Source: an uncultured Brevibacillus sp.
Lineage (GTDB): Bacteria > Bacillota > Bacilli > Brevibacillales > Brevibacillaceae
NCBI GenBank assembly: GCA_946402065.1
Contig: CAMIVR010000007.1
Coordinates: 1-64,000 of the forward strand
Direction of reading: 5' to 3'
DNA length: 64,000 nt
In this document: in pieces, positions 9,334-21,025 of the stretch
How the letters are laid out: each line of letters starts with the position of its first letter
Numbering within the stretch: the first letter of the stretch is position 1
Program-made: the position numbers and the translations under genes
Notes under the pieces: model-generated
What the model was told of the DNA's origin: nothing
Database searches by the model: none
The model's input: only the letters and a program-made list of their open reading frames with translations

Positions 9334-11808
9334 ATGGGTAAAAATCAGGTAATCTCGCAAACGAACGATCAATGGTCAGAGCGCGTAAGTCAACACGTCT
9401 CACAAATGCTTGCTGCGTGGGGGGAACGACTTGCCGCAACAGCACAAAAGTGGCACGTTCTCCCGCTGGTCATGGGCTTTCTAATCGGCAGGGCACTTAT
9501 ACTGGAGGAATTATCCCCATTTATTGTTCCTTATTTTATGGTGATGTACTTCATCAAGGGCGACAGCTTGTTTGCCAGCTCGGTGGCCCTGCTGGCCGGA
9601 GCCTTTACCCATACGGTCCCTGTCGGGCTGGAGGCGGTGCTCAGCATTGCGGTAGCCTACATCGTCTGCAGAGTAGCGGAAAAATTCCGCAGAAAAGATT
9701 TCTCGCTCATGCCGCTCATCGTGCTTGTCACCCTGTTTGCCAGCCATCTGCTGTTTGATGCCATCACCAACCAGGTGACGACGTACAGTCTCGTCATGGT
9801 GGTTGTAGAAGCGATGCTTGCCTTTGTGCTCACCCTGATCTTTACCCAGTCGCTGTCCATCATCCATCTGGCCAAACCGTACGAGCCGTTAAAAAGTGAA
9901 GAAATCATTTGCCTGGTGATTTTGCTCGCTTCCCTCATGACCGGAACCGTCGGCTGGATGATTCAGGGAATTTCCATGGAACACGTGCTGTCACGCTATC
10001 TGCTGCTGCTGTTCGCATTTTGTGGAGGGGGTACGGTAGGGGCGGCGGTAGGGGTTGTGACGGGGTTGATATTAAGCTTGGCGAACGTAAGTGCCTTGCA
10101 GCAAATCAATTTGCTCGCCTTTTCCGGATTGCTTGCCGGCCTTTTAAAAGAAGGCGGAAAGATCGGCGTATCTGCCGGATTGGTGATCGGTACGGCGATT
10201 CTCGCGATATACGGCGGCGCAAACGATGTTTTGTACACGTCATTGATTGAGACGAGTCTTGCCATTGTATTCTTTATTCTGACGCCGGCAGCAATATGGA
10301 AGAAAATATCCCGGTTTATCCCTGGTACGCCGGAAAACCAGCAATCACATCAAGAGTATATGCGGCAGGTCCGCGATGTCACAGCGGGCAAAATCAGGCA
10401 GTTTTCCGAGCTGTTTACGCAGCTTTCCCGCAGCTTTGCGCAAACGGCAGAAGCGGAAGCCAACGATCGGCAAATCGATCTGTTCCTGAGCAATATCACG
10501 GAGTTCACTTGCCAAAAATGCTGGAAAAAGGAACAGTGCTGGGAGCGCGAAACACAGGCAACCTATGACGCGATGCGGGCCATGTCTGAGCTGGTACATC
10601 AAATCGGCACGCTGCAAGGGCAGCAGCTCCCCCGCGATTGGGAGCGGAAATGCGTCAAGTCGGAAAAAGTCATGTCCTTAATGGAGCAGGAATACGAGCG
10701 CTACGTCGAGTACACGCACCTGAAAAAACAGGTGCACGAAAGCCGCAAGCTGGTAGCCGATCAGCTATCCGGCGTATCGCGGGTGATGAGTGATTTTGCC
10801 CAGGAAATCCAGCGCGAAGGGATTGAGCTTTCGCTGCAGGAAAAGCAGGTATCGACCGCCTTGGAAGGGATGGGCTTGGCCATCCGCCGCGTGGAAATAC
10901 ACAGTCTCGAAGAAGGGAAGGTGGACATCGAGATCAGCCAGCCGACGTGCTACGGGCGTGACGAATGCGCCAAAATCGTCGCGCCCATGCTATCCGAAAT
11001 ACTCGGCGAAAACATCGTCGTCCGGGAACGCCATTGCGAAGCGTACAAGGATGGGAGTTGCCGGATGTGCCTCGGCTCTGCCAAAAACTTTGAGCTCGAT
11101 ATCGGTGTGGCCGGGGCGGCGAAAGGCGGCAAGCTGCTGTCCGGAGACAGCTTTAAAACGATGGAGCTGGGCAACGGCAAGATGGCGCTCGCGATCAGTG
11201 ACGGCATGGGTAATGGTGAGAGGGCCTACCTGGAAAGCCAATCGGCGCTCGATATGCTGCAGCAGCTGTTAAAGTCAGGAATCGATGAAAAGCTCTCCAT
11301 TAAAACAGTCAATTCCGTGCTGGCACTGCGATCGACTGACGAAATGTTTGCGACCGTCGACCTGGCTCTGATCGACTTGCAAACAGCCCATACGCGGTTT
11401 GTCAAAATTGGCTCAACGCCGAGCTTTATCAAGAGAGGAGCGGATGTCTTTACCGTAACGGCAAATAACCTGCCGGCAGGCATTTTAGATGAAATCGAGG
11501 TGGATATCGTCTCGCGAACACTCAAACCGGGTGATTTGCTCGTCATGATGTCGGACGGCATCTATGAAGCGCCGCGCCACATCGAGAACAGGCAGATGTG
11601 GATGAAACGGCTCATCTCGGAGATGGCGACGGATGACCCGCAGGAAGTGGCCGACTTGCTGCTGGAAAGAGTCATTCGCCAGCATTCCGGCAACATCGTC
11701 GACGACATGACTGTGCTGGTTGCGAGAATAGACCGCTTTGTGCCGCAGTGGTCGGCGATTCATGTGCAGGGAATGGAGCGCATCGAGCGGCCGCGCATTG
11801 TCAGTTGA
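9334..11808 (+). CDS. spoIIE: Stage II sporulation protein E, PP2C-type phosphatase
   Basis: N-terminal TM bundle and C-terminal PP2C motifs (LAISDGMGNGERAYLESQSALDML; GDLLVMMSDGIYEA; DDMTVLVARI). Confidence 0.97.
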   Translation: MGKNQVISQTNDQWSERVSQHVSQMLAAWGERLAATAQKWHVLPLVMGFLIGRALILEELSPFIVPYFMVMYFIKGDSLFASSVALLAGAFTHTVPVGLEAVLSIAVAYIVCRVAEKFRRKDFSLMPLIVLVTLFASHLLFDAITNQVTTYSLVMVVVEAMLAFVLTLIFTQSLSIIHLAKPYEPLKSEEIICLVILLASLMTGTVGWMIQGISMEHVLSRYLLLLFAFCGGGTVGAAVGVVTGLILSLANVSALQQINLLAFSGLLAGLLKEGGKIGVSAGLVIGTAILAIYGGANDVLYTSLIETSLAIVFFILTPAAIWKKISRFIPGTPENQQSHQEYMRQVRDVTAGKIRQFSELFTQLSRSFAQTAEAEANDRQIDLFLSNITEFTCQKCWKKEQCWERETQATYDAMRAMSELVHQIGTLQGQQLPRDWERKCVKSEKVMSLMEQEYERYVEYTHLKKQVHESRKLVADQLSGVSRVMSDFAQEIQREGIELSLQEKQVSTALEGMGLAIRRVEIHSLEEGKVDIEISQPTCYGRDECAKIVAPMLSEILGENIVVRERHCEAYKDGSCRMCLGSAKNFELDIGVAGAAKGGKLLSGDSFKTMELGNGKMALAISDGMGNGERAYLESQSALDMLQQLLKSGIDEKLSIKTVNSVLALRSTDEMFATVDLALIDLQTAHTRFVKIGSTPSFIKRGADVFTVTANNLPAGILDEIEVDIVSRTLKPGDLLVMMSDGIYEAPRHIENRQMWMKRLISEMATDDPQEVADLLLERVIRQHSGNIVDDMTVLVARIDRFVPQWSAIHVQGMERIERPRIVS

Positions 11809-11894
11809 GCTTTGCAAAAAGGTATGATTTACCAGTACCCCGTCGATACTGATAGAAAAGCTAGAAAAAATAGTAGACGGGGAGGTTTCCCAGA

Positions 11895-12668
11895 ATGACA
11901 AAGGCAGCAAAATTAAAACAAATTTTGGTAGTGACCGACGGGTGCTCCAACGTGGGGATAAGTCCGGTGGCTGCGGCCACGCTTGCTCGAGAGCATGGGA
12001 TAACAGTGAATGTGATCGGTGTCGTTGACCGTCAGGAGATGAACGAGCAAGGCGAAAAGGAAATCCGTGACATTGCCGAAGCAGGTGGTGGTTTAAGTGA
12101 CATCGTCTATCCGGCACAGCTTACCCAGACAGTCCAGATGCTTACCCGGAAGGCGATGACGAGAACGATTCATCAAGTGGTGAACAAAGAGCTGAAAGAT
12201 ATTTTAGGCGAAATGCCGATGGAGGGTTTGCCCCCGGAAAAGAGAATGCAGGTAGCCGGCATGGTGGATGAATTAGGTGAACAGAGCCACTTGGAGGTGG
12301 TCATGCTCGTCGATACGTCAGGCAGCATGAAGCCGAAAATGTCCGCTGTGCAGCAGTCGATCCACGATTTTAGCATCAGCTTGCGTTCGCGCAGCGGCAC
12401 GAGCAGGATGGCCGTCTGTTCATTTCCTGGGAAAGAAAAACAAAATATAGAGGTACGTATCCCGTGGACGGATAAAGTAGAGCAAGCGCATCAGCTTACG
12501 ACCGGGCTGACGATGAGCGGGGTAACACCAACCGGCCCGGCAATCGTAGAGGCGATTGCTCTGTTTGAACAAATTCCGGCAGCTCCTGTAATGGACGAAC
12601 GCTACTACGGCACTGACAGAGCAGATGACAACGGTAGCGGCGGATTCTTACAAGACCATGTCTTCTAA
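11895..12668 (+). CDS. yabS: VWA-domain protein YabS
   Basis: MIDAS-like VMLVDTSGSMKPKMSAVQ; position between spoIIE and yabT. Confidence 0.9.
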   Translation: MTKAAKLKQILVVTDGCSNVGISPVAAATLAREHGITVNVIGVVDRQEMNEQGEKEIRDIAEAGGGLSDIVYPAQLTQTVQMLTRKAMTRTIHQVVNKELKDILGEMPMEGLPPEKRMQVAGMVDELGEQSHLEVVMLVDTSGSMKPKMSAVQQSIHDFSISLRSRSGTSRMAVCSFPGKEKQNIEVRIPWTDKVEQAHQLTTGLTMSGVTPTGPAIVEAIALFEQIPAAPVMDERYYGTDRADDNGSGGFLQDHVF

Positions 12669-13581
12669 TATAGTTTTCCCTGCTGTTCCTCAACAGTTTC
12701 GGGGAAAATGGAACAAAAAAACGTACAGCGTACTACGGGAACTGGGAAGAGGAGCGAATGGAGTTGTCTATCTGGTCTCGCGCAACGGCTCCAGAGAAGC
12801 GGTAAAGGTGGGGATCGACCCGATTGACTTGCTGATGGAAGTCAACATGTTGAAAAGTGCCCAAAAGCACAAGGAAAATGTCGTTGGTCCGCTGCTGTGC
12901 GATGTCGATGATCTCGAAGCAGGCGGACGTACATATACATTTTACAGTATGGAGTATTTGGAGGGAGCGCGACTCGATCAGCATATCGAATCGGCTGGCA
13001 GCGATTGGATTCCGATCGTGTTGATTCAGCTGCTCTCCCGGCTGGAAGCTCTGCACGCACAGGGATGGGTTTTCGGCGATTTGAAGCCGGAAAACATCAT
13101 GGTCACAAAAAAGGAGAAAAAGCTGCGCTTAATCGACTTTGGCGGAGTGACAAGGATTGGCAATGCGGTCCGGCAGTTTACGGACGATTACGATCGGGCG
13201 AGCTGGCAGGCCGGCGATCGCCGGGCCGATGTCCGCTATGATCTGTTTGCGGTTGCCATGATCATGCTCCGCCTGCAGCTTGGCAAGGAGGAATGGAAAA
13301 GAATCAAGCAAGTGTCACGCCATGTCAACTCGCTCTGTGATATAATCAAGGCGAGCGAGCGGCTTTTCAAATACCGGGTTTTTCTCATCAGGGCGCTGAC
13401 GGGACAGTATCCATCGGCGTCGATGATGAAAGCGGAATTAATGGCACTGCTGCGTCAGCGGCAGAGCGAAAAACAGCCGCCAGGAAAACAGGGGAAAAAC
13501 AGCGCAGGAAAATGGTTGGGCGGAGCATTTGTCGCCTCCCTTCTGCTGCTTGCCTACTCGCTGTACATTGCGTGGATGTGA
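12658..13581 (+). CDS. yabT: Serine/threonine protein kinase YabT
   Basis: LGRGANGVVYLVSR, HAQGWVFGDLKPENIMV, LIDFGGV; C-terminal TM. Start 12658 chosen, overlapping the yabS stop. Confidence 0.9.
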   Translation: MSSNIVFPAVPQQFRGKWNKKTYSVLRELGRGANGVVYLVSRNGSREAVKVGIDPIDLLMEVNMLKSAQKHKENVVGPLLCDVDDLEAGGRTYTFYSMEYLEGARLDQHIESAGSDWIPIVLIQLLSRLEALHAQGWVFGDLKPENIMVTKKEKKLRLIDFGGVTRIGNAVRQFTDDYDRASWQAGDRRADVRYDLFAVAMIMLRLQLGKEEWKRIKQVSRHVNSLCDIIKASERLFKYRVFLIRALTGQYPSASMMKAELMALLRQRQSEKQPPGKQGKNSAGKWLGGAFVASLLLLAYSLYIAWM

Positions 13582-13590
13582 GGGATTTGG

Positions 13591-14346
13591 ATGACGGTCA
13601 GTGATGATCTCGTAATGGATACATGTCTGTTAGCCGGAGAAACCATGCTGAAAAACGGCGGGGAGACATACCGCGCCGAACAAACAATGGAAATGCTGGC
13701 GGAAGCGGCCGGCATGGAAAGCGTGCACAGCTTTGTCACGCCGACAAGCATAATCTTTTCGTATCGGTGTGAGGACAGAGATCATACCCGGATGATTCGC
13801 ATACATGACCGGACGTTTAATTTGAACAAGGTGACGTTGATTAACGAAGTCTCGCGCCAATATGTTTCCGGTAAAATCACGCTGCAAACAGCGTACCGGC
13901 AATTGTGCGAGATCGATCAAAAACGACCGCTTTACCCTGTGTGGTTGCAGCATTTGGCGGCTGGCTTGGCCAGCGGCTCTTTTGCTATTCTTATGGGCGG
14001 AAATATGTTCGACTTCCTGCCGACAGCGATTGCGGGCATGATGGTCAATCTCGGCTCCTATACATTCCCGGCATTTTTGAACGTGAAGTTTTTTGCCGAT
14101 TTTTTTGCCGCGTTTGTCGGCGGCTTGTTTGTTTTTCTCGTCTTTACATTGTTCCCAAGCCTGCATCTCAATTCGATGATTATCGGAACGATGCTTCCGC
14201 TGTTCCCCGGGGTTGCCATTACGAATTCCTTGCGTGACCTGATGGCTGGAGACTTGATGGCCGGCACGTCACGCGGCGTAGAGGCAATCCTGACCGCATT
14301 GTCGGTAGCGATCGCAACGGCTTTGATACTCTCCTTTACGAGGTGA
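13591..14346 (+). CDS. ThrE-type threonine/serine exporter, N-terminal half protein
   Basis: AGETMLKNGGETYRAEQTMEMLAEAAGM and hydrophobic segments. Confidence 0.85.
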   Translation: MTVSDDLVMDTCLLAGETMLKNGGETYRAEQTMEMLAEAAGMESVHSFVTPTSIIFSYRCEDRDHTRMIRIHDRTFNLNKVTLINEVSRQYVSGKITLQTAYRQLCEIDQKRPLYPVWLQHLAAGLASGSFAILMGGNMFDFLPTAIAGMMVNLGSYTFPAFLNVKFFADFFAAFVGGLFVFLVFTLFPSLHLNSMIIGTMLPLFPGVAITNSLRDLMAGDLMAGTSRGVEAILTALSVAIATALILSFTR

Positions 14347-14352
14347 CCGGCG

Positions 14353-14817
14353 TTGACAACATGGTGGGTTGGTTTGGGGTTTAGTTTATTATCGACAGTT
14401 GCCTATTGTATTTTGTTTAACGTACCGTTGCGGACGCTGTTTGCAGGCGGGATGGTAGGGATGACCGGGTGGATTATTTTTCACCTGCTGCCGTTTGCCG
14501 GAGCGTCACTGACGATTGCTACATTTGCCGCAGCGACATTTGTTTCGCTGTCCAGCCAGTTTTTATCGAAATATTTACGCGTTCCTTCTACGAATTTTAG
14601 CGTTTCGGGAATTATTCCGCTTGTGCCGGGCTCGATTGCCTACCGGTCGATGCTCGCTTTTGTCAATGAGGACCTTCTGCAAGGAATCATGCTATCGGTA
14701 GAGGCGCTGATGAGAGCAGGGTCGATTGCGGCAGGTTTGATTCTGGGAATTTCGATTTTTTCTTTTTGGAAAGGAATAGTGGGTCGGTATGCTCGCAACC
14801 GTGCGAAGGCAAATTGA
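14353..14817 (+). CDS. ThrE-type exporter, C-terminal half protein
   Basis: STNFSVSGIIPLVPGSIAYRSMLAFVNED, TTG start. Confidence 0.85.
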   Translation: MTTWWVGLGFSLLSTVAYCILFNVPLRTLFAGGMVGMTGWIIFHLLPFAGASLTIATFAAATFVSLSSQFLSKYLRVPSTNFSVSGIIPLVPGSIAYRSMLAFVNEDLLQGIMLSVEALMRAGSIAAGLILGISIFSFWKGIVGRYARNRAKAN

Positions 14818-16216
14818 TGAAGAACGGCTTTTTACCCGAGGTGACCGGATCGTCATCGGCGTGTCTGGAGGCACCGACTCCATCGCTCTCTTACATATCC
14901 TCTGGTCGCTAAACGCGATGTATCACTACGGCTGGGAGCTGCATGTCGTCCACCTGAACCATCAGTTTCGCGGTGCGGAGTCCGAGCAGGATGCCGAATA
15001 CGTGCGATCGCTCTGTCAATCGCTCGGGGTGATCGCCCATCTGTATGCCCGGGACGTCAGCGGCTACATGCGCGCAACCGGGTTGGGGGCACAGGAAGCC
15101 AGTCGAAACATTCGCTATCAATTGTATGCAGAAGTGGCCGAACGCATCGGAGCCAACAAGGTCGCATTGGCCCATCACGCCGATGACCAGGTGGAGACGA
15201 TCGTGTTCCGCATGCTGAGAGGGACAGGGCTGCACGGGCTGACAGGGATGCCTTTGCGGCGCTGGCTGGTGGAGCATCGAATTGAAGTCGTCCGTCCACT
15301 TTTAACGGTTTATCGCAGCCAACTGGAGGCATACTGTAAACAGGCAAAATTGTCCCCTCGCGAAGACAGCAGCAACCGTTCGCGAAAGTATGAGCGAAAC
15401 AGGCTGCGCCTTGATGTTTTGCCGCTCTTTGCCGAGGTGAACAGCAAGTACCGCGAGCACATTCTGCAGCTTGCCGACATTGCCCGGATTGACGACGAGT
15501 ATCTGCTCAAGCAAAGCCGTGAACAGCTGGCTGAGTTGATTACGTCACAAAGCGAAGGGCGAATCAGCATCTGCGTGAACAAGTTTCAAAGTTGTGACCT
15601 CGCTTTACAAAGGAGAATGATTACACTAATATTAAGTTATCTGTCAAGTGGAATAGAGTGGTCTTCGCAGCATGTGGAGGCCGTTTTGCACATAATAGAA
15701 GGAGCCAATCCTTCGGCCGTGATACACTTGCCAAAAAAACTCGTCGTACAACGGGTCTACCAGCATATCCACTTCAGCCGAAGCGAGGCTGAACAAGCGG
15801 TGGACTCATATTGTTATGAACTCAACCTACCGGGAACAACATGGATTCCGGAGAGCGGACTGAAGTTCCATACATCGTTGGTCAACTCTCTCCCGCAAGG
15901 CATCACCCTCGCGAAAACAGCGGCGGTGTTCGATGCTGATCAAGTGAAAGACCAGCTTTGGCTGCGTACGCGGAAATCAGGAGATCGAATCTCCTTGCTG
16001 GGAACGAACGGCTCTAAGAAGCTGAAGGACGTGCTGATTGACGCCAAGGTTCCCAAACGCTTGCGAGATGCACTGCCTCTGCTGGTTGTTGGCGAGACTA
16101 TCGTTTGGATACCGGGAGTTCGCAGATCGACGTTTGCCACAGTCAGTGAGCAGACGGAGCGGTTATTGTATGTAGAAGTAGAGTATGGAGAAGAGTGGCG
16201 GGAGGTTTTTGAATGA
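14789..16216 (+). CDS. tilS: tRNA(Ile)-lysidine synthetase
   Basis: PP-loop [46 protein letters not shown]-terminal TilS domain. Confidence 0.97.
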   Translation: MLATVRRQIDEERLFTRGDRIVIGVSGGTDSIALLHILWSLNAMYHYGWELHVVHLNHQFRGAESEQDAEYVRSLCQSLGVIAHLYARDVSGYMRATGLGAQEASRNIRYQLYAEVAERIGANKVALAHHADDQVETIVFRMLRGTGLHGLTGMPLRRWLVEHRIEVVRPLLTVYRSQLEAYCKQAKLSPREDSSNRSRKYERNRLRLDVLPLFAEVNSKYREHILQLADIARIDDEYLLKQSREQLAELITSQSEGRISICVNKFQSCDLALQRRMITLILSYLSSGIEWSSQHVEAVLHIIEGANPSAVIHLPKKLVVQRVYQHIHFSRSEAEQAVDSYCYELNLPGTTWIPESGLKFHTSLVNSLPQGITLAKTAAVFDADQVKDQLWLRTRKSGDRISLLGTNGSKKLKDVLIDAKVPKRLRDALPLLVVGETIVWIPGVRRSTFATVSEQTERLLYVEVEYGEEWREVFE

Positions 16217-16752
16217 AGAGCGACATCGAGAAGATTTTGCTTACGGAAGGGGAAATCGCGGAAAAAGTGAAGGAGCTGGGGGCAACTCTGGCGAATGAAT
16301 ATCGCGAAAAAAATCCGTTGGTCATATGCGTGCTGAAGGGTGCCGTCGTGTTTATGGCTGATTTGATTCGGCAGATGGACATCGATTGTGAAATGGACTT
16401 TATGGCAGTCACCAGCTATGGCGATAGCACAGAGTCGTCCGGTGTGGTTCGAATCCTCAAGGACCTGGACACATCTGTGCAAAATCGGCATGTCCTGATC
16501 GTCGAAGACATCATGGACAGCGGGTTGACGCTCAGCAGACTCGTCGATATGCTTCGCCATCGCGATGCAGCATCGGTCAAGGTCGTTACACTTTTGAACA
16601 AACCGGAGCGGCGCAAAGTCGATATCGTCCCCGACTACAGCGGGTTTACGATACCGGATGAGTTTGTCGTCGGATACGGTCTGGATTACGCTGAACGTTA
16701 TCGCAATCTGCCCTACATCGGGGTATTAAAGCCACAGGTCTATACGAAGTAG
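16213..16752 (+). CDS. hpt: Hypoxanthine phosphoribosyltransferase
   Basis: [47 protein letters not shown]. Confidence 0.97.
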   Translation: MKSDIEKILLTEGEIAEKVKELGATLANEYREKNPLVICVLKGAVVFMADLIRQMDIDCEMDFMAVTSYGDSTESSGVVRILKDLDTSVQNRHVLIVEDIMDSGLTLSRLVDMLRHRDAASVKVVTLLNKPERRKVDIVPDYSGFTIPDEFVVGYGLDYAERYRNLPYIGVLKPQVYTK

Positions 16753-16822
16753 TCAGGTTGTGAAGAATACACTGCATATGATAAAATATGAAAAGTGTCT
16801 TTTTCGCGAGAGGAGGTAAGGA

Positions 16823-18748
16823 ATGAATCGCTTTTTCCGTAATACCGGGTTCTATCTACTCATTTTCCTTGTCGTGGTTGGGATCGTCAACTTCGTCCTC
16901 TCCGGCACCGACAAGATGACGTCACTTTCTTATCAAGATTTTCGTGTGCAATTGTTGACTGACAACGTATCAGAAGTATCGCTTCGCCCTGAAGGGGGTA
17001 CATATCGCGTCGATGGCAAGCTGAAGAAAGCGGAAGCGGGAAAAGAAGCTTTTTATACCAATATTCCGCTATACGATTCGGATGTTGTTAAATTACTTAA
17101 CGATAAAATCGATGCAAAACTGGTTGCCAAGGTAGAATTTAAGCCGCAAGAAGGCAATAATATCTGGCTTACATTCCTCACCTCGATCATTCCTTTTGTC
17201 ATCATCTTCATCCTCTTCTTCTTCCTGTTGAATCAGGCGCAGGGTGGGGGCAGCCGAGTGATGAACTTCGGCAAGAGCAAGGCGAAGCTGTACAACGATG
17301 AGAAGAAGCGGGTAACATTCGAGGATGTTGCCGGCGCAGACGAAGAGAAGCAAGAGCTGGTTGAGGTTGTAGAATTCCTGAAGGACCCGCGCAAATTCGC
17401 TGCTGTGGGTGCACGCATTCCGAAGGGCGTTCTGCTCGTCGGACCTCCGGGTACAGGGAAAACGCTGTTGGCTCGTGCAGTCGCTGGTGAAGCGGGCGTG
17501 CCGTTCTTCAGTATCTCGGGTTCGGACTTCGTGGAAATGTTCGTCGGGGTAGGGGCATCCCGCGTTCGCGACTTGTTTGAAAATGCGAAGAAAAACGCTC
17601 CGTGCATTATTTTTATCGACGAGATTGACGCTGTCGGCCGTCAGCGCGGCGCAGGTCTGGGCGGCGGTCATGATGAGCGCGAGCAAACGCTGAACCAGTT
17701 GCTCGTCGAGATGGACGGCTTTGGAGCGAATGAAGGGATCATTATCGTGGCGGCGACAAACCGTCCGGATATCCTAGACCCTGCATTGCTGCGTCCTGGT
17801 CGTTTTGACCGTCAGATCACGGTAGACCGTCCGGATGTCAAAGGACGCGAAGCCGTATTGAAAGTACACGCGCGCAACAAACCATTGGGCGACGATCTCG
17901 ATCTCGATATCATCGCACGCCGCACGCCAGGATTTACCGGCGCTGACCTGGAGAACCTGCTGAATGAAGCAGCCCTGCTGACAGCGCGCAAAAATAAAAA
18001 GCAGATCAACATGCTGGAAATTGACGAGGCGATCGACCGCGTCATTGCCGGTCCGGCCAAGAAATCGCGTGTGGTTACAGAAGATGAGCGCCGTTTGGTG
18101 GCCTTCCACGAAGCGGGTCATACGATCATCGGATACCACTTGAAAAATGCCGACATGGTGCATAAAGTAACGATTATTCCACGCGGTCAGGCAGGCGGGT
18201 ACACTGTGATGCTGCCGAGGGAAGACCGTTATTTTGCAACCAAAAACGACTTGCTCGACAAAATTGTCGGATTGCTCGGCGGGCGTGTTGCCGAGGAGCT
18301 TGTGCTGGGCGACATCAGTACAGGAGCACACAACGACTTCCAGCGGGCTACAGCCATTGCCCGCAGCATGATTACGGAATACGGCATGAGCCGTTTGGGA
18401 CCGATGCAGTTTGGCCGTTCACAGGGTCAAGTATTCTTGGGCCGCGATTTCGGTCATGAGCGTAACTACTCGGAACAAATCGCGTATGAGATCGACCAGG
18501 AAATGCAAAAAATCATCAACGAGCAATATGAGCGCTGCAAGGAATTGCTGACGAAATACCGCGATCAGCTTGACCTGCTCGCCAACACCTTGCTGCGAGT
18601 GGAGACGCTTGATGCTGAACAGATCAGACAACTGATCGAAAATGGCAAGCTGGACAAAGAGCCAGAGGGCATGGAAGGCAAAGATGTCGTCGTCAATATC
18701 CAGCCCAAAACGGAAGACAAAGATCACAGCCATGAAAATAAAGAATAG
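16823..18748 (+). CDS. ftsH: ATP-dependent zinc metalloprotease FtsH
   Basis: [23 protein letters not shown] zinc motif, AAA+ domain. Confidence 0.98.
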   Translation: MNRFFRNTGFYLLIFLVVVGIVNFVLSGTDKMTSLSYQDFRVQLLTDNVSEVSLRPEGGTYRVDGKLKKAEAGKEAFYTNIPLYDSDVVKLLNDKIDAKLVAKVEFKPQEGNNIWLTFLTSIIPFVIIFILFFFLLNQAQGGGSRVMNFGKSKAKLYNDEKKRVTFEDVAGADEEKQELVEVVEFLKDPRKFAAVGARIPKGVLLVGPPGTGKTLLARAVAGEAGVPFFSISGSDFVEMFVGVGASRVRDLFENAKKNAPCIIFIDEIDAVGRQRGAGLGGGHDEREQTLNQLLVEMDGFGANEGIIIVAATNRPDILDPALLRPGRFDRQITVDRPDVKGREAVLKVHARNKPLGDDLDLDIIARRTPGFTGADLENLLNEAALLTARKNKKQINMLEIDEAIDRVIAGPAKKSRVVTEDERRLVAFHEAGHTIIGYHLKNADMVHKVTIIPRGQAGGYTVMLPREDRYFATKNDLLDKIVGLLGGRVAEELVLGDISTGAHNDFQRATAIARSMITEYGMSRLGPMQFGRSQGQVFLGRDFGHERNYSEQIAYEIDQEMQKIINEQYERCKELLTKYRDQLDLLANTLLRVETLDAEQIRQLIENGKLDKEPEGMEGKDVVVNIQPKTEDKDHSHENKE

Positions 18749-18778
18749 GAGCGTCATGGGCGCTCCTGTTAAAAAAGG

Positions 18779-18823
18779 AGCCCCGCCCGGTGCAGCGATA
18801 GCTGGAGCCGGGTGGGCTTTTTC
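18779..18823 (+). terminator. Intrinsic terminator after ftsH
   Basis: AGCCCCGCCCGG...CCGGGTGGGCTTTTT. Confidence 0.85.
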
Positions 18824-18872
18824 ATAAGCATGATGGAGCTTGTCGAGGATGTGGAGAGAGGAGAGAAGAGAC

Positions 18873-19730
18873 ATGGACAAAAGTACAATCAAGTTGGCTG
18901 CGTTTGACATGGATGGCACCCTGTTGAACGAACAGGGCGAGGTAACCGACGAGACGCGTGAAGCGTGCATATCATTGCAGGCGAGCGGCTGCAAATTGCT
19001 GATCGCTACAGGCCGCACGTATACATCGGCACAGCTTCCGCTCAATGGGCTTGCGTTTGACGGTTATGTCTGCAGCAATGGGGCAACGATTTACGAGGCG
19101 GACGGGACATTGGCGGAATACAAGTCACTCGATGCTGATTTGGTGATTCGCTTGCTGGAGAAAATCCGCGAGCAGCCGATCTATTATGAAGTGCACGATA
19201 ACCGAAGTGCGCGCTGGATGATCTTGGAGGACCGCGACCGGATTGAATCGCTCATAGGGGAAGACGATTTAATAGACGGAATCAGGCTACGGCGGTTATC
19301 GTTTCACCAGCTCACATCGGTAGCAATACGGGATGATCTCGTCCAGCGGATCGCGAACGGTGAACTGAAAATCGTAAAGGTGTTCTTGTGGCATCCGGAT
19401 CCTGACGTGCTGCAAAATGTCTATCGGCAACTAGAGCCGTGGACAGGACAGACGATGGTGACGTCGTCGGGGAAGACGAATATTGAAATCATGCCCGAAC
19501 AGGTGAATAAGTGGCAGGGTCTGCAGTATTTTTGCCGAAAATGGAACATCGCCGCTGAAGAGATTTTGGCTTTTGGCGACGCCGAAAACGATCTGCAGCT
19601 TCTTTCCCACGCCGGTCATTCCGTAGCGATGGGCAATGCGTCGCCCGTCGTGAAGCAAACGGCCCGCTACGAGGCAAACAGGAATGCGGAATCGGGCGTC
19701 GCGCGGTATATCCGGGAACTGCTGCGCTAA
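18873..19730 (+). CDS. Cof-type HAD-IIB hydrolase
   Basis: LAAFDMDGTLLNEQGEV, FGDAENDLQLL. Confidence 0.93.
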   Translation: MDKSTIKLAAFDMDGTLLNEQGEVTDETREACISLQASGCKLLIATGRTYTSAQLPLNGLAFDGYVCSNGATIYEADGTLAEYKSLDADLVIRLLEKIREQPIYYEVHDNRSARWMILEDRDRIESLIGEDDLIDGIRLRRLSFHQLTSVAIRDDLVQRIANGELKIVKVFLWHPDPDVLQNVYRQLEPWTGQTMVTSSGKTNIEIMPEQVNKWQGLQYFCRKWNIAAEEILAFGDAENDLQLLSHAGHSVAMGNASPVVKQTARYEANRNAESGVARYIRELLR

Positions 19731-19862
19731 GGTCGTGAAAGGAAAACACTTTCACCAGTTTGTGCCGATTGACAAGGCAAACGTACTAGGCTTACAATGA
19801 CCGAAACGGCCTGACTGTGGACATTCAAATATAGAAAGACAGAATCTGGGAGGACTGGGTCT

Positions 19863-20807
19863 ATGGATGCCTTAGCGTTGGAAAAAAAGGCGCAACGTGA
19901 CGCTGAATTACGCGAACGGCTTTTTCAGTTAAAGAAGGAACGCAATGCAATCATTCTCGCACATTTTTATCAACGACCTGAAATACAGGAAGTAGCTGAC
20001 TTTATCGGTGATTCATTCGGCTTGGCGCAAAAAGCGAAAACGACAGAGGCGGATGTTATTCTCTTCTGCGGCGTTCACTTTATGGGGGAAAGTGCCAAAA
20101 TTTTAAATCCGAAAAAAACCGTCATTATTCCGGATGAACGGGCAGGCTGTCCGATGGCGGACATGGTCAATGTCGACGGTCTGCGCAAAGTGAAAGCCCA
20201 GCATCCCAATGCTAAAGTGGTTGCGTATATCAACACTTCTGCAGATGTGAAAGCGGAGACATACATTTGCTGTACGTCGTCCAATGCCAAAAAGGTGATT
20301 GAGTCCATCGACAGTGATGAGATCATCTGGGTACCGGATAAGAATCTGGGGCACTACGTCTCGCAATTTACCGATAAAAAGATGATTATTTGGGAGGGCT
20401 ACTGCAATACGCATGATCAGCTCTCGGTTGAGGACATCATGACCTTGAAACAGCAGCATCCTAACGCGCTGGTCGTCGTTCATCCGGAGTGCCGTCCGGA
20501 GGTTGTCTCGCTCGCCGATTATGTCGGTTCGACGACAGGTATCCTCAAATACTGCCGCGAATCGGCTCATAAAGAGTTTATTATCGGTACGGAAGACGGA
20601 ACGCGCTACATGCTGGAAAAAGACAGCCCGGACAAAACCTTTATTTTCGCCTCGAAATACCTTGTTTGCCCGAATATGAAGGTAAACAACCTGAAAAAAT
20701 GCGTCGAGGCGCTGGAAACGATGAAACCGGAAATTTACGTGCCGGAAGACGTTGCCGATGCGGCGCGTGCTTCACTGGAACGGATGCTGGCCGTCGCTCC
20801 GGCTTAA
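19863..20807 (+). CDS. nadA: Quinolinate synthase A
   Basis: ILAHFYQRPEIQEVADFIGDSFGLAQKA; GTEDGTRYMLEKDSP; VCPNMK. Confidence 0.97.
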   Translation: MDALALEKKAQRDAELRERLFQLKKERNAIILAHFYQRPEIQEVADFIGDSFGLAQKAKTTEADVILFCGVHFMGESAKILNPKKTVIIPDERAGCPMADMVNVDGLRKVKAQHPNAKVVAYINTSADVKAETYICCTSSNAKKVIESIDSDEIIWVPDKNLGHYVSQFTDKKMIIWEGYCNTHDQLSVEDIMTLKQQHPNALVVVHPECRPEVVSLADYVGSTTGILKYCRESAHKEFIIGTEDGTRYMLEKDSPDKTFIFASKYLVCPNMKVNNLKKCVEALETMKPEIYVPEDVADAARASLERMLAVAPA

Positions 20808-20841
20808 TGCAGGAACAAAGCTAACCCCATGTACAAAGGAA

Positions 20842-20870
20842 GGCCATGCTCAGTGAAGAGCATGGCCTTT
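20842..20870 (+). terminator. Probable terminator after nadA
   Basis: GGCCATGCTC...GAGCATGGCC, short T tract. Confidence 0.55.
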
Positions 20871-20963
20871 GCCTCTACTTTCCGAACGTGAAGGTTCGCT
20901 GACGCAACGGCTTTCGCTATTGGACGGGGCGATAAGCCTAGTTTTTCTAAATGTCCGACGGAA

Positions 20964-21006
20964 AAAAGCCCGCGACAATCCACTTTCCCGGATTGCCTGG
21001 GCTTTC
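20964..21006 (-). terminator. Intrinsic terminator for the PCYCGC gene
   Basis: On minus strand AAAGCCCAGGCAATCC...GGATTGTCGCGGGCTTTTTT. Confidence 0.75.
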
Positions 21007-21025
21007 CCTGCTCGTCCGACCGCGA